Counted from the stretch's first letter, positions 25,486-37,722 are shown. The stretch: 64,000 nt of DNA from Utricularia gibba (GCA_002189035.1 NEEC01000008.1:1116001-1180000), one strand, 5' to 3'. Program-made: numbers and translations. Notes: a model not told the origin generated them from the letters alone.

Positions 25486-26163
25486 TCATGTAACCCAATC
25501 TTTTCGGTCAGTTTGGTTTCTGAGAAACGTTTCTTGTATCTCCTTGGCAGGAACGCCGGAGGACGTGATGTCGAATACATCTGACGGCGGAGCCGATAAC
25601 CGGTAAAAGCGCGGCAGTCTGTTGGTGCTAGAGCCTTGATGGAGGCAAGAAACGAACTCGGACCAGGAGGAGCAATACAAGCCCCTGGTCTTCCATACCA
25701 CCCTCTGAACAGAACATCCTCGAGCAGGGCGATAAGCCGAATATCGACACATGGGCTCGGTCCTGGGTGATGTTGAATCTGTGTCTGAGCACAAAGGCAT
25801 TCATTCATTCCACTTGTTAGGCAAGTACCGTAGTCCAAGTAGGTTCAACATGCACTGCATTGAACAGCACCGGAAATAGAATGGATGTGGAGGAGGCATC
25901 ATCATGTATTTCTTGCCTGAAACCAGTGCCTCTGTCCGAGACACTGCCCTCAGCATTTTCTGTCATCTCGAACTCGAATCTCTAAACGCTGAACCCGCAG
26001 TCATGGGAGATGATGAATATGTGTGGTGAGGCAACACAAATGCTCATAGATAATGTGAAGCAAGCAATTCTTCATGTTCTAGAGGAGTTTGAAGCTTCGT
26101 TACATATATGCGACAAGAAGCAGATACCAATAATTATTTGACAAACCATAGGCTCCGTTAGGC
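25486..26163. other. spacer between convergent IDM1-like and UBC13-like genes
   Basis: A possible further 3' exon starts after an acceptor near 25550 (TTGGCAG|GAACGCC) and would replace the last ten residues of the IDM1-like protein. The evidence is weak. Nothing else recognised. Confidence 0.4.
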
Positions 26164-27674
26164 TCATGCTCCACTTGCATACAAACGAGTCCACTCTTTC
26201 GCTGTAGGATCATGGAGACGTATCAGGGTCAGGCCTTGCGGTACACAAGATTAGGGGTAATGCATACCTGTTTCCACAGCTTCAGCCTCGTTTGTTTTCC
26301 AGTGCTTGGCGATGTTTTCGGAGAGTGGATCATCAGGATTTGGGGCACTTAGAAGTGCTTGGATGCTGACATAAGGAGATACAAATGAACTTAAATTCTA
26401 CTACAAACACTGGATCGGTTACACAGGAAATGGCCCTCCAGATGTTACATTTGATATTACCTCAAAAGCACAGTTCTGATCTGAAGTGCAGGACTCCATT
26501 TGTCCTTGAGAATATCAAGGCATATCCTACCGAGCTGGAATTCACTCTTAATGATGAAACAGTCGAAAGAACATAACAAAGATAAGAGAATAATGTGGGA
26601 GAGCAAACCTTATCTATGTTCGGGTGGTAAATTTTTGTCAGAAAGCGAACCTGTTGCGGGAAAGAATATACAGTTCAGCCAATATAATCGGAGAACACTA
26701 TGTTCAAGGTAGCAACTAAAACTATTGAGGATGGTCAAGATCACTAACACTACCTTGGGAGCAGCCATTGGGTATTCCTCAGGTAAAAATAGCTCCAGCT
26801 TAAAAACACCACCTACGACGTAATGTCATAACTATCTGTCAATATGCAATGTAATAAACATACGCAGCCAGAGGCCAGAAAAGGAACGAAATAACAGGAA
26901 ATATCAACATCTAATGCATCCCACAATTGAAAACAGAATTGCCATGAATGTATCTCACAAAGATCACTGGGATGCTTCTCATATGATAAATAATATTTAC
27001 TAGCTTGATAACTTACCCTCATAAGGCGACTGTGATGGACCAAGAATCATAACATTGAAATATCGCATATTGTCTTCCGAGGGAGAAGCACTTATTCCTG
27101 GTGCTGCGCGCCCATGAATTCAACCAACATCACCAAACCCACACGTTTCCAAAAGCAATCATTCCACCAGCCAAAACAAGAATATAATCCCAACAAAAAT
27201 CATGGAGTTCCAACAATCAAGCCTATCGTCTATTACATTTCACCTGCACTTCATCCAAATTTTTCAAAAGCAATCCCCAGGGGAACAATTCGTAGTCTAT
27301 AACTAATCTCAATCAAAAGGTAGCTAACCTTACCAAACCACCCGCCACACAGTGAAAAAGAGCTTCCATGGCACATGACCCATAAGAAAAAAAAAAACTT
27401 ATGCAAAACGCCTTCCAAGATCTAGCTATCGTTTCACTCAAAAACAGCAGAGCTATGACATAACTCAAATCCCTAATTCAGACAGCGATCCAAACTGTAC
27501 AGAAATGCAAGATGATAAAGATTCGGAGTTTACCTGGTTCACTCAGAAGACGCTGCGTTTCCTACCAAAAAGAAGAAGAAAAAAAAATCGACATCGATGG
27601 ACAAATCCAGCATGAGAAAGTGAAAATCCACCAGTTACCTTGATGATTCTTCGCGGCAAGTTGGCGTTGGCCAT
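26164..27674 (-). CDS. UBC36: ubiquitin-conjugating enzyme E2, UBC13 type (UBC35/36)
   Basis: Eight exons (27639–27674, 27534–27561, 27017–27103, 26754–26812, 26609–26650, 26461–26534, 26268–26365, 26164–26201) total 462 nt, exactly the 153 aa of plant UBC13. Starts [12 protein letters not shown]. Key parts are [19 protein letters not shown], the HPN motif in IYHPNIDK, the active-site Cys in [12 protein letters not shown], and the end [14 protein letters not shown]13 pairs with a UEV partner to build K63-linked ubiquitin chains in DNA-damage tolerance, iron response and immunity. Neighbour ALG9 on the same strand reproduces the Arabidopsis UBC36–ALG9 pair. Confidence 0.96.
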
Positions 27675-27869
27675 CGTGTTGAATTTCTTCCAATCGTCGG
27701 AGACGGAGAGTTCACGCGAATTCCCGCAGTTCAATTCGGTTACTTCCTTTTCAGATTTTTTGCCCACTTGAGGACTGTGCGAAAGGCGCAATTGACTCGG
27801 CAAAGTCCGGTATTTATTCCCTATTTTTCGGGCTAAACAGAATTATTTTCTGAAAATTCATTTATGCAG

Positions 27870-28107
27870 CAAAAAAACCGGCCTCCGCCTGGTTGATCCT
27901 AGACGGAGACGGAAGCCAAGGCTCGGCGGAGCCATCCCGGAGAGCGGTAGGTTTCACATGGCCACACCGCGCTGCATCTAAGTTCACCGGAGAATGGAGA
28001 TAATCTGAATGATATCGAAAAAGAGAGGGCTGCCGGGGTTCGAAACCCTCAGAACGAAAACATGCCATTCCGACGCTTTTAGTCCACTCAGCTAGGTCAG
28101 TACAAAA
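27870..28107 (-). mobile_element. candidate tRNA-derived SINE
   Basis: Read on the minus strand, TAGCTGAGTGG (28094–28084) matches the pol III A box TRGCNNAGTGG. About 35 bp further, GGTTTCGAACC (28047–28037) resembles a B box with one extra T. The sequence continues as a tRNA-unrelated body and ends in a T7 run before 27870. It lies between two genes. I could not identify target-site duplications, and the cloverleaf is too imperfect for a working tRNA. Confidence 0.4.
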
Positions 28108-28221
28108 GCATGTTAGTTCCAGCCGGTGATGTGATACATAAACATGTTTCCAGTCTTATCATCACACCAAGAAGAAAATTTTTACTGGGTCATCACCCTT
28201 GCATCTGCAAAGGTTTGGTGT

Positions 28222-31200
28222 TCATGATTTGGGGATTCTCCTCAGAAGTTTGTACAACCCAAACACGTTGTTTCGCTGCCAAAGGTGTGGAATGAAGAAC
28301 GATCGGTACAATGGTGGCGAGAGCTCCCGGTCTAGATATGGCAATGCTGCTACTACCTGCCACCGGGAAAATTTCGATGAAATTTCAGCACAAGCAAGTG
28401 GTGTGACTGCAAAAAGTTGAGGAGGGACTAGAGATTTTCACCTCCCAAGTATTCAAGTCACTCCCCCTAGGGAGGTATGGTCTTTGAAGATGCAACTCGA
28501 TGAGGAAAGTGCATTTGTCTGTATCTCTGAGCTGCAAAGTGGTTGGAAGAAAATCAAGGTAGCATCAAATACTCATCCAATGCTGTTAGACATGAGTTGC
28601 AGATAGTTTAGATACTGTCATTCAAGATAAATATGAACATGTTGAGGACATGGACAAGAATAGCGTAGTGCTAGAATTTTTTTCCCCTTAAAGCCAAGAA
28701 ATAGTGCTCGATGAGTAAGAAGTTCTTGTATCAAATTAGATTACTAAGAAATTGCAAACGAGCTTACATATTGTTCATCTGATGCCTTGTTTTTGTTATT
28801 GAAGTAAGCTGGGGCTGCAGAGGTTCCACCAAATGAAGAGTTGAATGGGAACGGAAGAAGACCTCTGAATCCATCATCTATCCACCTAGTCTCTCCAATA
28901 TATGGGGGAACAAGAAATGATGATGGAAACCGGTGCCACTCACTTCCGACACAAAGAACAGAACCTGGATTCATTTTGTGAAAAATAAGTCGCTAGGACA
29001 TGAAAGTGGAGAAAATCAATGGTATGATAAAGATCCTTCGACATCAGTTTTGAGGTCATAAGCCAATTTGCAGAGAAACCAGCAAGCCTCAAACGCAATA
29101 GCAGTTCATAATGAGGAACTTAGTACCTTCAGCTACATCATCATGGTGCTCCAAATGCTTGTATATCTCCAACGGAGCTGAATAACCATTAATCAAAGAA
29201 AATGTCCTAGAGTGTGAAGCACACAAAATAACTCCAAGAACCATAGGCCGCAAGGCTTTAGCAATCTGTGTAGGCAATACAGAAATAAGTTCTACAAAAC
29301 AAACTGATAAAGCGAAATCTAAATTAACAGACAAGAAAATTTACCACAAGAAAAACAGATGCATCATTGGGATTGTACTTATCCACAAATAAGTCAGGAA
29401 ATGCATCAATGACAGCGGCAGCAGAAACACAAATAAGGGGATATATTGGATAAAGAAATCTGCAGGAAAAAAAAAAAAAAACACAAGCAGAATTATAGTG
29501 GTTTACAAATTTCCATCACTTATACGTGGGAATGCTATAAGAAATTGTGAGAAACACAGGATAGCATGGCCGTAAAAGCATGATAAAGGAAATTCATACC
29601 TCTCTTCCTTGTGTGCTTGCAAAGACATAAAAGCCAGCCAAATATAGATTGGAGATACGACAACCAACAACTCAGGAACATACTTCTTCTTCACAGCGGG
29701 GAGCATCAAAACAAAAAACAAAGCAAGGATGAAACAAAAATTGAAGTTATTGAAGCCATTCTTCAGGTAGAATAATGGCCCTTCAGTACCATATAGGTGA
29801 CTCTCACCACCACCAAGAACATTATATACTAACAAATTCAGAACAGATGAAGTCCACTTCCCATAGAAGAAGTAATCGACAACCACCGAAGAAGCCTGGG
29901 AATTAGAGAATTTCAAATTTGGATCAAGAAAAAAATATGCTCAACGAAAAAAAAAAGGGAAAAAATCGGGATTACAAGTCACAATTCAAATTTTAGAGTA
30001 TTTGTAAACTGGACTTACCAAAAGAATAATGGATGTCACAGCACCAGTTACAAATCCAAGTTTAAATTTTCTAAGTAGCGAGAAAATTGTAATCGGGAGA
30101 AATGCCAAGATTGAGAAAGGCCACCCTAGAATGACTCCACCAGCGGCAATGGAAATAGAAGCAACAGGCTTCTCAAAAAGAAAAAATGCACTTGACAGAG
30201 ACATGGCATACATAGAAAATGAACTTGGCAAGAAACCTGGACGTGAATAAAAAAATGTAAATGTTAAGAGAAGCAATATAATTAAAACATCACCATTTTT
30301 TGAGAAGATTTTGAACGCAACTTCCAAGTCTCCTAACTAAATGATTGTCATGCCTGTTAAATTTGCAAAAGAACACACGCAACTTTACAAAAATGAGTAA
30401 AACAAGTGACGGTGAGTACGTACTGGTGCTGGCAAAGAAACAACCGCTAGTCAAGCATAGCATTGCAAGTGTATATGAAGCAAGACGCTTTCCGTACTTC
30501 CTTGAAAGCGCCACAACAAGGGCAGCATCAGCTATGACAGAGAGAATGCCAAGGAAAATCCTCACAGAATAGAAGACCCTAACCTGAATATTAGAGAAAA
30601 AAAAAATGAGACAAAACAGGCTCAAACAGGCAGTAAACGTCAAACAGATAGTAGTGAGGCGATGTTACTTTTTCATCTCCAAACCACTGAGAAGCAGGCC
30701 ACCCAACTATCTTGTGGAAAAGAATATATAAATATGACCTCAGTGCAAACTGGGAGCTGCAAGGCATCCAAGGATCTCGGTATAGAACTCCGACAAAAAA
30801 TCATCACGTAACCACCAATTGCAATTGCACAGTAAAAAAAGGCGGAAAATTTTGAAACTTATATAACCAAAATTACCACACTTCACGCAATCACCACATT
30901 CTAAGCGACATGAAACAAGAGCATTAGCGTGAAAAGGAACTAGTAAACTATCCCCAGATGCTGCAACATCAGCTGAGTACAATTTCGATGAAGGGCCTGA
31001 ATTAAACCCTAGGAAACAAACTTAATGAAACAACAATCGAACTACATTAAAACCTCCAACCTGTATTCCCAAGTCTGAAAGCCAGACTTATAGAGAAGAA
31101 AATGAAGAGGTTCCCAGTAATTGAACACTTCATCGCAGTCGTGTATAATATTCGACGAAGCGCTCATGTAACGAAGCAAGCCGAGTGACAAGATCGGCAA

Positions 31201-31335
31201 GAACCACCCGAGACCACGATCGCCATTTCCAGCGGAGCTTCCCGGCTTGTCAAGCTTAGAATACGGAGTCGCCGGCGCCGGAGTATCCTGGGAACCCATC
31301 GGAGGCTGCCGCCGTTGCCTTGTTGTCGTAGCCAT
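28222..31335 (-). CDS. ALG9: alpha-1,2-mannosyltransferase ALG9 (EBS3)
   Basis: ER-membrane glycosyltransferase (GT22) that adds two alpha-1,2-mannoses from dolichol-phosphate-mannose to the lipid-linked N-glycan precursor. About ten exons, read to the end: 31061–31335 (luminal motif SSNIIHDCDEVFNYWEPLHF, the GT22 acidic pair); 30670–30755 (ALRSYLYILFHKIVGWPASQ); 30580–30660 on (SRKYGKRLASYTLAMLCLTS); 30030–30240 (FLPSSFSMYAMSLSSAFFLF); 29590–29900 (YNVLGGGESHLYGTEGPLFY, SLQAHKEER); 29330–29460; 29130–29280; 28750–28980 (GSVLCVGSEWHRFPSSFLVP); 28440–28530 (KCTFLIELHLQRPYLPRGSD); and 28222–28360 (...LYKLLRRIPKS-stop). Multiple hydrophobic segments agree with a polytopic protein. No lesion seen in the exons read. 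Confidence 0.93.
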
Positions 31336-32164
31336 TTCCCTTTGGCGCTGTAAGTTGTCCGTCGTGCTGCGTTCGCAGCTTTGAAAATCAAATTCCTGTC
31401 TTTATGAAAGTTCTTCACATTGTGGGTCGGGTCCCAAAAGATACGGGTCGAGTAACAAAATATCAAGCTTAATACCATATTTAATATATTTTTATTCCAA
31501 TTATTTATTGTGATCATTTTAATAATATTAAATATAAATTTAATTATAAATTTTATATCAAACATTTTTTACCAATACAATTATATTTTTAAATTAATTA
31601 TTTTATGTAAATTATTGTATAAACTTCCTAATTCTACTTTTAAGAAATAAAAATAGAAATCATGTCTTTATAAATCACAAATAGATTATAAGTTATTTTC
31701 AAAAATAATTTATAGTATTATAATGTATAAGAAAATATTTGATAGTATAGATTATAAAATTTATATTCAAATATATATATATATATCATTGTTTAATTAA
31801 CTAATATATGCATATTAATCTTATATAATTATATTATTTACATATTCATTTTTTTAAATAATATATGTAAAGAAAAATAAATTAATTATATCAATATCAT
31901 TCTATTTCCATACTCAAACTTATATTCTTGAAAATCAAACATTATACGTAAATAAATAAATAAATAAATATATATATATATATATATCCAATTAATATAA
32001 ATATTTTATATATTCTAAAAATTATGATTTTTATATATTAATATGAATAATTTCTCAGTATATTCTTCTTGCAAATGGGAAAAGACCGTACTCGAGGTTT
32101 CGTGCCTCCCTCTCCGTACACAAAAAGATAATGCAGGGCTCCATGTCTCACCTTCGTAACCAGA
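31336..32164. other. AT-rich spacer with microsatellites
   Basis: 5' flank of ALG9 and 3' flank of UROD. Almost pure A/T from about 31470 to 32060. No gene. Confidence 0.65.
31951..31988. repeat. compound microsatellite (AATA)n(TA)n
   Basis: Five AATA units pass directly into about nine TA units. A shorter TA run sits at 31774–31787. Confidence 0.85.
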
Positions 32165-33869
32165 CTAGTCTACCATGAGCTGAGGCTGTTTATCAAATCG
32201 TATGGCTTCATTGTCAACATGGCTACTGAAATCAAAGCTTCGGGCGACGTCGAAGAAATGCGCTACTGCTTCTTCCGGGGTGGAAACGAGAACTCCATGG
32301 CCGAGGTTCAGGATATGGCCCTTTGTCCCTGCACAGCTCACTACCCTGAAAAGTGAATCAAGTGAAGGGTATTAGCAATGTATCAGATAGGGGAGGCTCA
32401 CTACTTACAAATGAAGAAAATTGTCAGTATGGTATATGAATGTTGAATGATCTGGATAAGATATCTAACCTTTTGATTTCATCAGTGAGTGCAGGGAGGG
32501 GAGAAAACAGGTAGGCGGGATCAACATTTCCTTGGATGCTGATATCGTTTCCCAGTCGTCTCCTTCCGTCGGCCATGTCAATAGTCCAGTCGAGACCAAT
32601 TACGTCAACTCCAGTGGCTTTCATCCGCTCAAGAACTCCACCGTTTCCATTGATGTAGAGAACAAGGGGTGTTCTTGGGCACCTCTGCTTAACTGCTTTC
32701 ACTATCTGAATGAACAGAATGCACAAGTTTCAACATGGAATCATCTTCTATTTGAACCACTGAAGCCTGATATTTTTCCGAGTAAAGCACACAAAATTAC
32801 CTGGGTTATGTACGGCTTTGACCAAATATCCCACATATGAGGCGGGAGCTGACCACCCCAAGAGTCAAAAATCTGGATGCAGTGAGCTCCAGACTCCACT
32901 TGGAAGACAATATATTCCGTAATTGCCTCAGTCAGATGGGATAGAAGACTTTTGAGAAGCTCGGGTGATGCACTGCACATGCTTTTTATTGTCGTGTAGG
33001 TGCGAGTCGTTCCTCCTTCAACTATATATGTAGCAATAGTCCACGGAGCTCCCACGAAGCCCAAAACTGCAGCTCGCTCACCTACCTAAAATAAACAGCA
33101 CGAAGCGTCTCTTTTCAAAGCAACACAATATCCACTGAGAACCATATGTATTTAGAATCATATGCACGGTGGTCCTGCACAAAAATGGACTGACCTCGTT
33201 CCTCAATATACGCAGAGATTCTCCAACAAAATGCAGCTTGTCCAAATCAATGGGGTGCAGTGCTTTCAAATCCTCTTCAGAGCGAATAGGGGAATGTATC
33301 ACAGGACCCTTTACGTCTTCTATGTCAAAAGGAACTCCAAATGCAGGAAGTGGCGTTAGTATGTCAGAGAAAATAATAACTCCATCCGGTCGAAAAGCTT
33401 CCCATGGCTGCAAAGAAATTTGCACAATGAGATCAGTGGTTTCTGATCTCTCCCGGAAGGATGGATATTTCTCGGCAAGCTTTCTATACACAGCCATATA
33501 CCTTCCTGCTTGACGCATCATCCACGCAGGAGGTCGATTAACTGATTCTCTTCGAGCAGCCCTCACAAGAATTGGTTCTGAATAGCATATTCATACACAT
33601 CATAATCATAATCCACCCCCAAAAAAAGCAGGGTGCACTGAGTAAACTAGAAACACAAGTGTAAAATCCAACATGATTATACCGGAAAAAAACGTCGCAC
33701 ATGCACCACATATCACAATCCAGAAAAAAATCCAACACATTCTGACTGCGCAACAGCCGGCATTTTAGGATTTCAGTTCCAGACAGTCAATCCCATCTCG
33801 AAATAATGAGATCATACCCGACGAAGAACTGGAAACCGAGGCGCGGGGAGTGAAGACATAAGGATTCAT
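32165..33869 (-). CDS. HEME1: uroporphyrinogen decarboxylase, plastid (HEME1 type)
   Basis: Catalyses uroporphyrinogen III to coproporphyrinogen III in plastid tetrapyrrole synthesis. Five exons (33818–33869, 33195–33577, 32801–33085, 32470–32705, 32165–32345) total 1137 nt, 378 aa, in frame. Signature [20 protein letters not shown] carries the substrate-binding Arg and Gln. Also present are [20 protein letters not shown] (catalytic Asp), [28 protein letters not shown] and [11 protein letters not shown]. The closest Arabidopsis match by eye is HEME1 (At3g14930). The ATG at 33869 gives a short Ser-rich transit peptide. The frame stays open upstream without an ATG, so a longer spliced N-terminus is possible. 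Confidence 0.92.
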
Positions 33870-34087
33870 TTTTCTTCGAGCAGGCACTGCTTTGATCGTG
33901 AACGAGGTGGAGGATTTCCAGCCCACCTCCACAGGTAAACAATTGCATCTGAAACTGCAGTACCGAAAGAAGCATAAATTCTCAAGAAAAGAAAAACGAT
34001 GCTCAAAATTCCGATCAAAGAGATAAGCACAGCAATCGCTTGCCTTGTAAGGACGGAGAAACCCATTGAATTGAGCTTACTCTTCAC
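33866..34087 (-). other. upstream ORF overlapping the UROD start (ATGA)
   Basis: A 73-codon frame, with a second Met at 34066, encodes one strong transmembrane segment (AVLISLIGILSIVFLFLRIY) and a basic tail. Its TGA (33868–33866) shares bases with the UROD ATG (33869–33867), as ATGA. It may be translated, may be 5' leader, or may be chance; I do not recognise the peptide. Confidence 0.3.
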
Positions 34088-34774
34088 CCGTCGGCGTCAG
34101 TTGGTTCTTCGTCCGTCCCCCTTATCCCAAAAACTACTATCGCTTCTTCTTTGGATAAAACCGCAACAAAATAAACAGTTTATTTTGACAATATATTTTA
34201 AATTATTTATATGTTTATATAATTAAAATTATAGTATAATATTTAAATTAATGTTTTAATACATTTAAAACATGTAAATATGAATGTTTTAATTTTAATT
34301 AAATATTAATTTGACATAATGTTTTAATTTCCTTATTATTAAATATGAATGGAATTAACTAAAAATAATGTAAATTAGTTTTGTAGAAATTATTATTTAA
34401 AAAAATATTTGTCATTATTTTATATAAATTTTTATAATTAAAATTTACATATAATACTATTGAAATAGGATATTTGAAAAAAAAACTTTTTAAAAATAAA
34501 ATGTTAATATTTTGTTTTACTATAATGAAATAGCTAAATCTATTGGATATATAAATTTATATTTCAATCTTAAATAAATAATAATAATTAGACATGTAAC
34601 ATCTATCATATGTTATTTAACCAACTGAGTGCAATGCAATTCAAAAGATTGATTTAGCAAATAGATCGCGTTTTCTTGTCCTAAGGAAAAAAAGGTCAAA
34701 AAAAACAAAGTTACTTGGTTGCACTGCAGAAAAATCCCTTCTCAGGAGAAACGAATGAAGACGTGCACTGCTTC
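34088..34774. other. AT-rich intergenic spacer
   Basis: UROD 5' flank and ZDP 3' flank, strongly AT-rich from 34170 to 34620. No gene seen. Confidence 0.6.
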
Positions 34775-37027
34775 TCACTCATCTCCTTGGCTCATGAAGA
34801 ACTCCTCAGGCAGGTAGAATTTCAAACCAACAGCCTAATAGACAAGAATTGCACGAGCTCGTGTCACCACACAGACTTGATAATGATCCCAGAGAATTCA
34901 GAATTGCATGCATCATACCTGCGCAAACTTCAGATCGGAGTCACTGTGATCATTTGATCTTCCAGCTGCATCACCAACATAAAATGAACTGCAAAAGAGC
35001 AGTTGGGTGAGGTGCCCTGTGCCGGGACACAGTTGAGAGAAGAGGACGGATAACACAAACTAACAGGTTGGTGTCAACCGCAAGACCAGAATTGAACCCC
35101 TCCATGATTTTCCACATCCCTGTGTTGGGTTTGCGGAATGGATCATCTTGGTGACCAGAATTCATTCCACATGCAACAAACACCTGAGTAAAACACAAGT
35201 GAATTCTGTGCTGTACAGTTTTTTTTTCACTGAACACATATCATGTACCTGAATCGGCACTTTTACAAGGTTGATGAAGCTTTCAAGCCTACCAAGTTTC
35301 GAATCTATGGCAACCTGCCTCTTTTTCTTCCAGCGGTCAATATTGGATTCATTGGTAAAAATAACCTTCGCATAATCCAGAAAAAAAAGGTAACCAATTT
35401 AGGAAAGAAAGATGAAACATTGTCAGTTGCACATGAAATTACGCACCAGCTTATACCCATCCTTGTACAGACTCTGCAGCCTTTCTGGGATAGAAGGGTA
35501 CATCAGGGACCAGGCGTCTGCTCCTAACCTAATATATATTATTTTTTTCATATGACGTAAAGCACATAATATTTTGTGACCTGCCCGCATTACAAGCCGG
35601 AAATACACATATATCATGATCTTTTGTTTGCTATAAAGAACAGGCAAGATATGCGATTGTCGCCACAGATGAAACATTGAGTAGAAAAAGCCTTGGACAC
35701 AAGAAGTACACTGAAATCTGTTTGTGCTCCACAACACCAAAAACGCACCTTTTTACAGAGGTCTTAGCAAGACAGCCATCAAAATCAAAAGCTGCAATTT
35801 TTTGGGAATCGTGGAGACCCTCATCCTACAAAAAAACGAAAATTTACGAAAAAAACTAAGATTTGCAATGTTTTAACCGCATTGAAATTTTCAATGACTT
35901 TACTGAACTAGAATGGTATGTACTCACTCTCTCAAGAAATATAACAGTCAGGAAGGACTTCCACTTGGGCGGCAAAATAGCATCCTAAAATTGGGAAAGT
36001 AAGAGTTTGTGCAGCATGATATGCTGAATGATTAAATATTACAACAAACACAACCAACTTATTCTTATTCTGGAATAATTCAGAAGGTGCATCTACTACT
36101 ATCAAGAAAGAGCAACCTTTCCCTAACCTCCAAACAGTAATAATATAGAAGGAAATATAACAGAAAATAGTCAGGAATGGCGAACCTTGTAATTATCTTT
36201 GACATCAGATGCAGAGATGGCTACATCGATGTCCAAAGTTTTTCTCCCCTTTGAGGCTGAAAGCTAACATAAATGGTAAATCAGCCAGATTGCTGAAAGA
36301 TAAAGGCAACTCAACACATTCTCTATCATGCAACCGTAAACAACTTGATAAAATAAATGCTTCTCTTCCAGCTACCTTCTGTTTCTTTGCACTTGGCTGC
36401 TCAAAGTCACCCTCGCCCTCATCCCCACTTTCACAAACCTGCATTCAATAAAAAAACAGCGCACTGATAACTCACATTAGCACCAGATAGGGCTGCAAAT
36501 ACAAGGAAGTGAGGAGAGCATACAGAATTCAGAAACTTATTAAGTTCATTTCAAAGAAAATTATACCTTCTCCTCCGACGCGTGTTCATTAGCCATATTC
36601 TTTAAGTGTTCCTGGTCACTACTCTGCACTCGCATCAGACAAGAAAACAAGCAATGGTTATCCACGGAGTTGCCATACATGATAACCCTTTACTTCGCAT
36701 GCCCATACATGAACATTACCGAGTTCCACACGCTTCTTCATAAAGGAGGAAAAGAGAACACACCCACAACCACAAAATTACCGCATGATAAGAGCTAATG
36801 ATCGAAATGAACACCTTAAGAGACGAGAACCCTGTGATTCCCTCAGCTGATGAACACGAATCCAAAGGAAAGCAACTCAAATGATGCCATTTGATCATCT
36901 CAAACCCTCTGGGATCTCTACTGACTAGACCCAGTCTAAGGGAGCTGGCAGCAATTGATTTCGAGCATATCTTACATGACGATCGGCCTGATTTCGCGTA
37001 CTCCGCTACCACTTTCGGCTGTGACAT
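34775..37027 (-). CDS. ZDP: polynucleotide 3'-phosphatase ZDP
   Basis: DNA 3'-phosphatase of the HAD/PNKP type, cleaning 3'-phosphate ends in base-excision repair and active DNA demethylation downstream of ROS1. Exon 1 (36815–37027) encodes a PARP-type zinc finger: KVVAEYAKSGRSSCKICSK...WHHLSCFPL (C-x2-C ... H-x-x-C). Acidic linker exons follow (36560–36620; 36375–36440 with a KKQK patch). Next come DIDVAISASDVKDNYKDAIL (near 36190), the phosphatase start near 35790 (KIAAFDFDGCLAKTS, the DxDGT-like nucleophile motif), LMYPSIPERLQSLYKDGYKL, GMNSGHQDDPFRKPNTGMW, SFYVGDAAGRSNDHSDSDLK, and a final exon ending FFMSQGDE-stop. An in-frame ATG at 37135 would add 36 residues, possibly an organelle signal. 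Confidence 0.9.
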
Positions 37028-37389
37028 CCTCTTGATTTTAAGAGCGGCACAGAAACTGAAGATGAATCGAGTAGGATTCAGAAATCGGGGCTGTTGGAGA
37101 TTAGGGATTGCTCTGATGCCTGAACTATGAAGCATCTGATTTTCCCGCCTTTCTCATGCCCGTCGGAGACGAGCTGAACCAATTAGCTTAACAGTTACTT
37201 TTTAGTTATTTGCGAGATTGGGATCGACTATGATGCATTCATTATACATGACGACGGTAAAGGGTGTAAAAGGAATTTACTTCACACAAAACACCCAACA
37301 ACGAATGAACAAGAAATTTATTCGCGACCTCCGCTGTCCAGACGAGGAGGCGTTTCTCTCCGGCGTCGGTTGATTCTGATCCCAAACAG

Positions 37390-37621
37390 CTATTCGTGTT
37401 CTTCATTCAGTCGTCTCTGAACTACTGCTCTCCTCCTCTCGATTTCTTTATACTTGTTGATCGCGACGGCGCACACAGCTTCGCCACAGAAATTTTTTTC
37501 TCCAAAATCAGGAATGAGTTTTGAAGAAACAGATCGAATAGCGGTGGCGCTTACCTCCAGCTCCGACGAAGTACATCAGCCGGACGATCTTCGTCTGGAC
37601 CACTCCTGCTGCCGGCGACAT
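37390..37621 (-). CDS. 51-residue single-helix membrane microprotein (hypothetical)
   Basis: Found by reading the minus strand. Exon 1 is 37555–37621 (67 nt, donor GGAG|GTAAGC); exon 2 is 37390–37478 (89 nt, acceptor GCGAAG|CT). They sum to 156 nt, 51 aa plus stop. The N-terminus MSPAAGVVQTKIVRLMYFVG leads into a short hydrophobic helix AGAVCAVAINKY and a charged tail KEIERRRAVVQRRLNEEHE. The intron lies inside the helix, has perfect consensus ends and is 76 nt. A site II element lies about 105 bp upstream. The shape (one helix plus coiled-coil-like basic tail) suits a small mitochondrial or ER membrane subunit, but I do not recognise the family with certainty. Confidence 0.6.
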
Positions 37622-37722
37622 CGCTTTCGACGACGGTAGGTACTCCTTACGTCCGGTGCTACGGTTTCGCCTTTGCAAATTGGCGTTTTAATTTGGAATT
37701 GGGCTCTAAAAGTTTTGTAAAT

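Noticed and set aside
28037-28094. Functional tRNA gene
   Set aside because: A/B-box-like motifs are present but acceptor, anticodon and T stems do not pair properly; a SINE remnant fits better.
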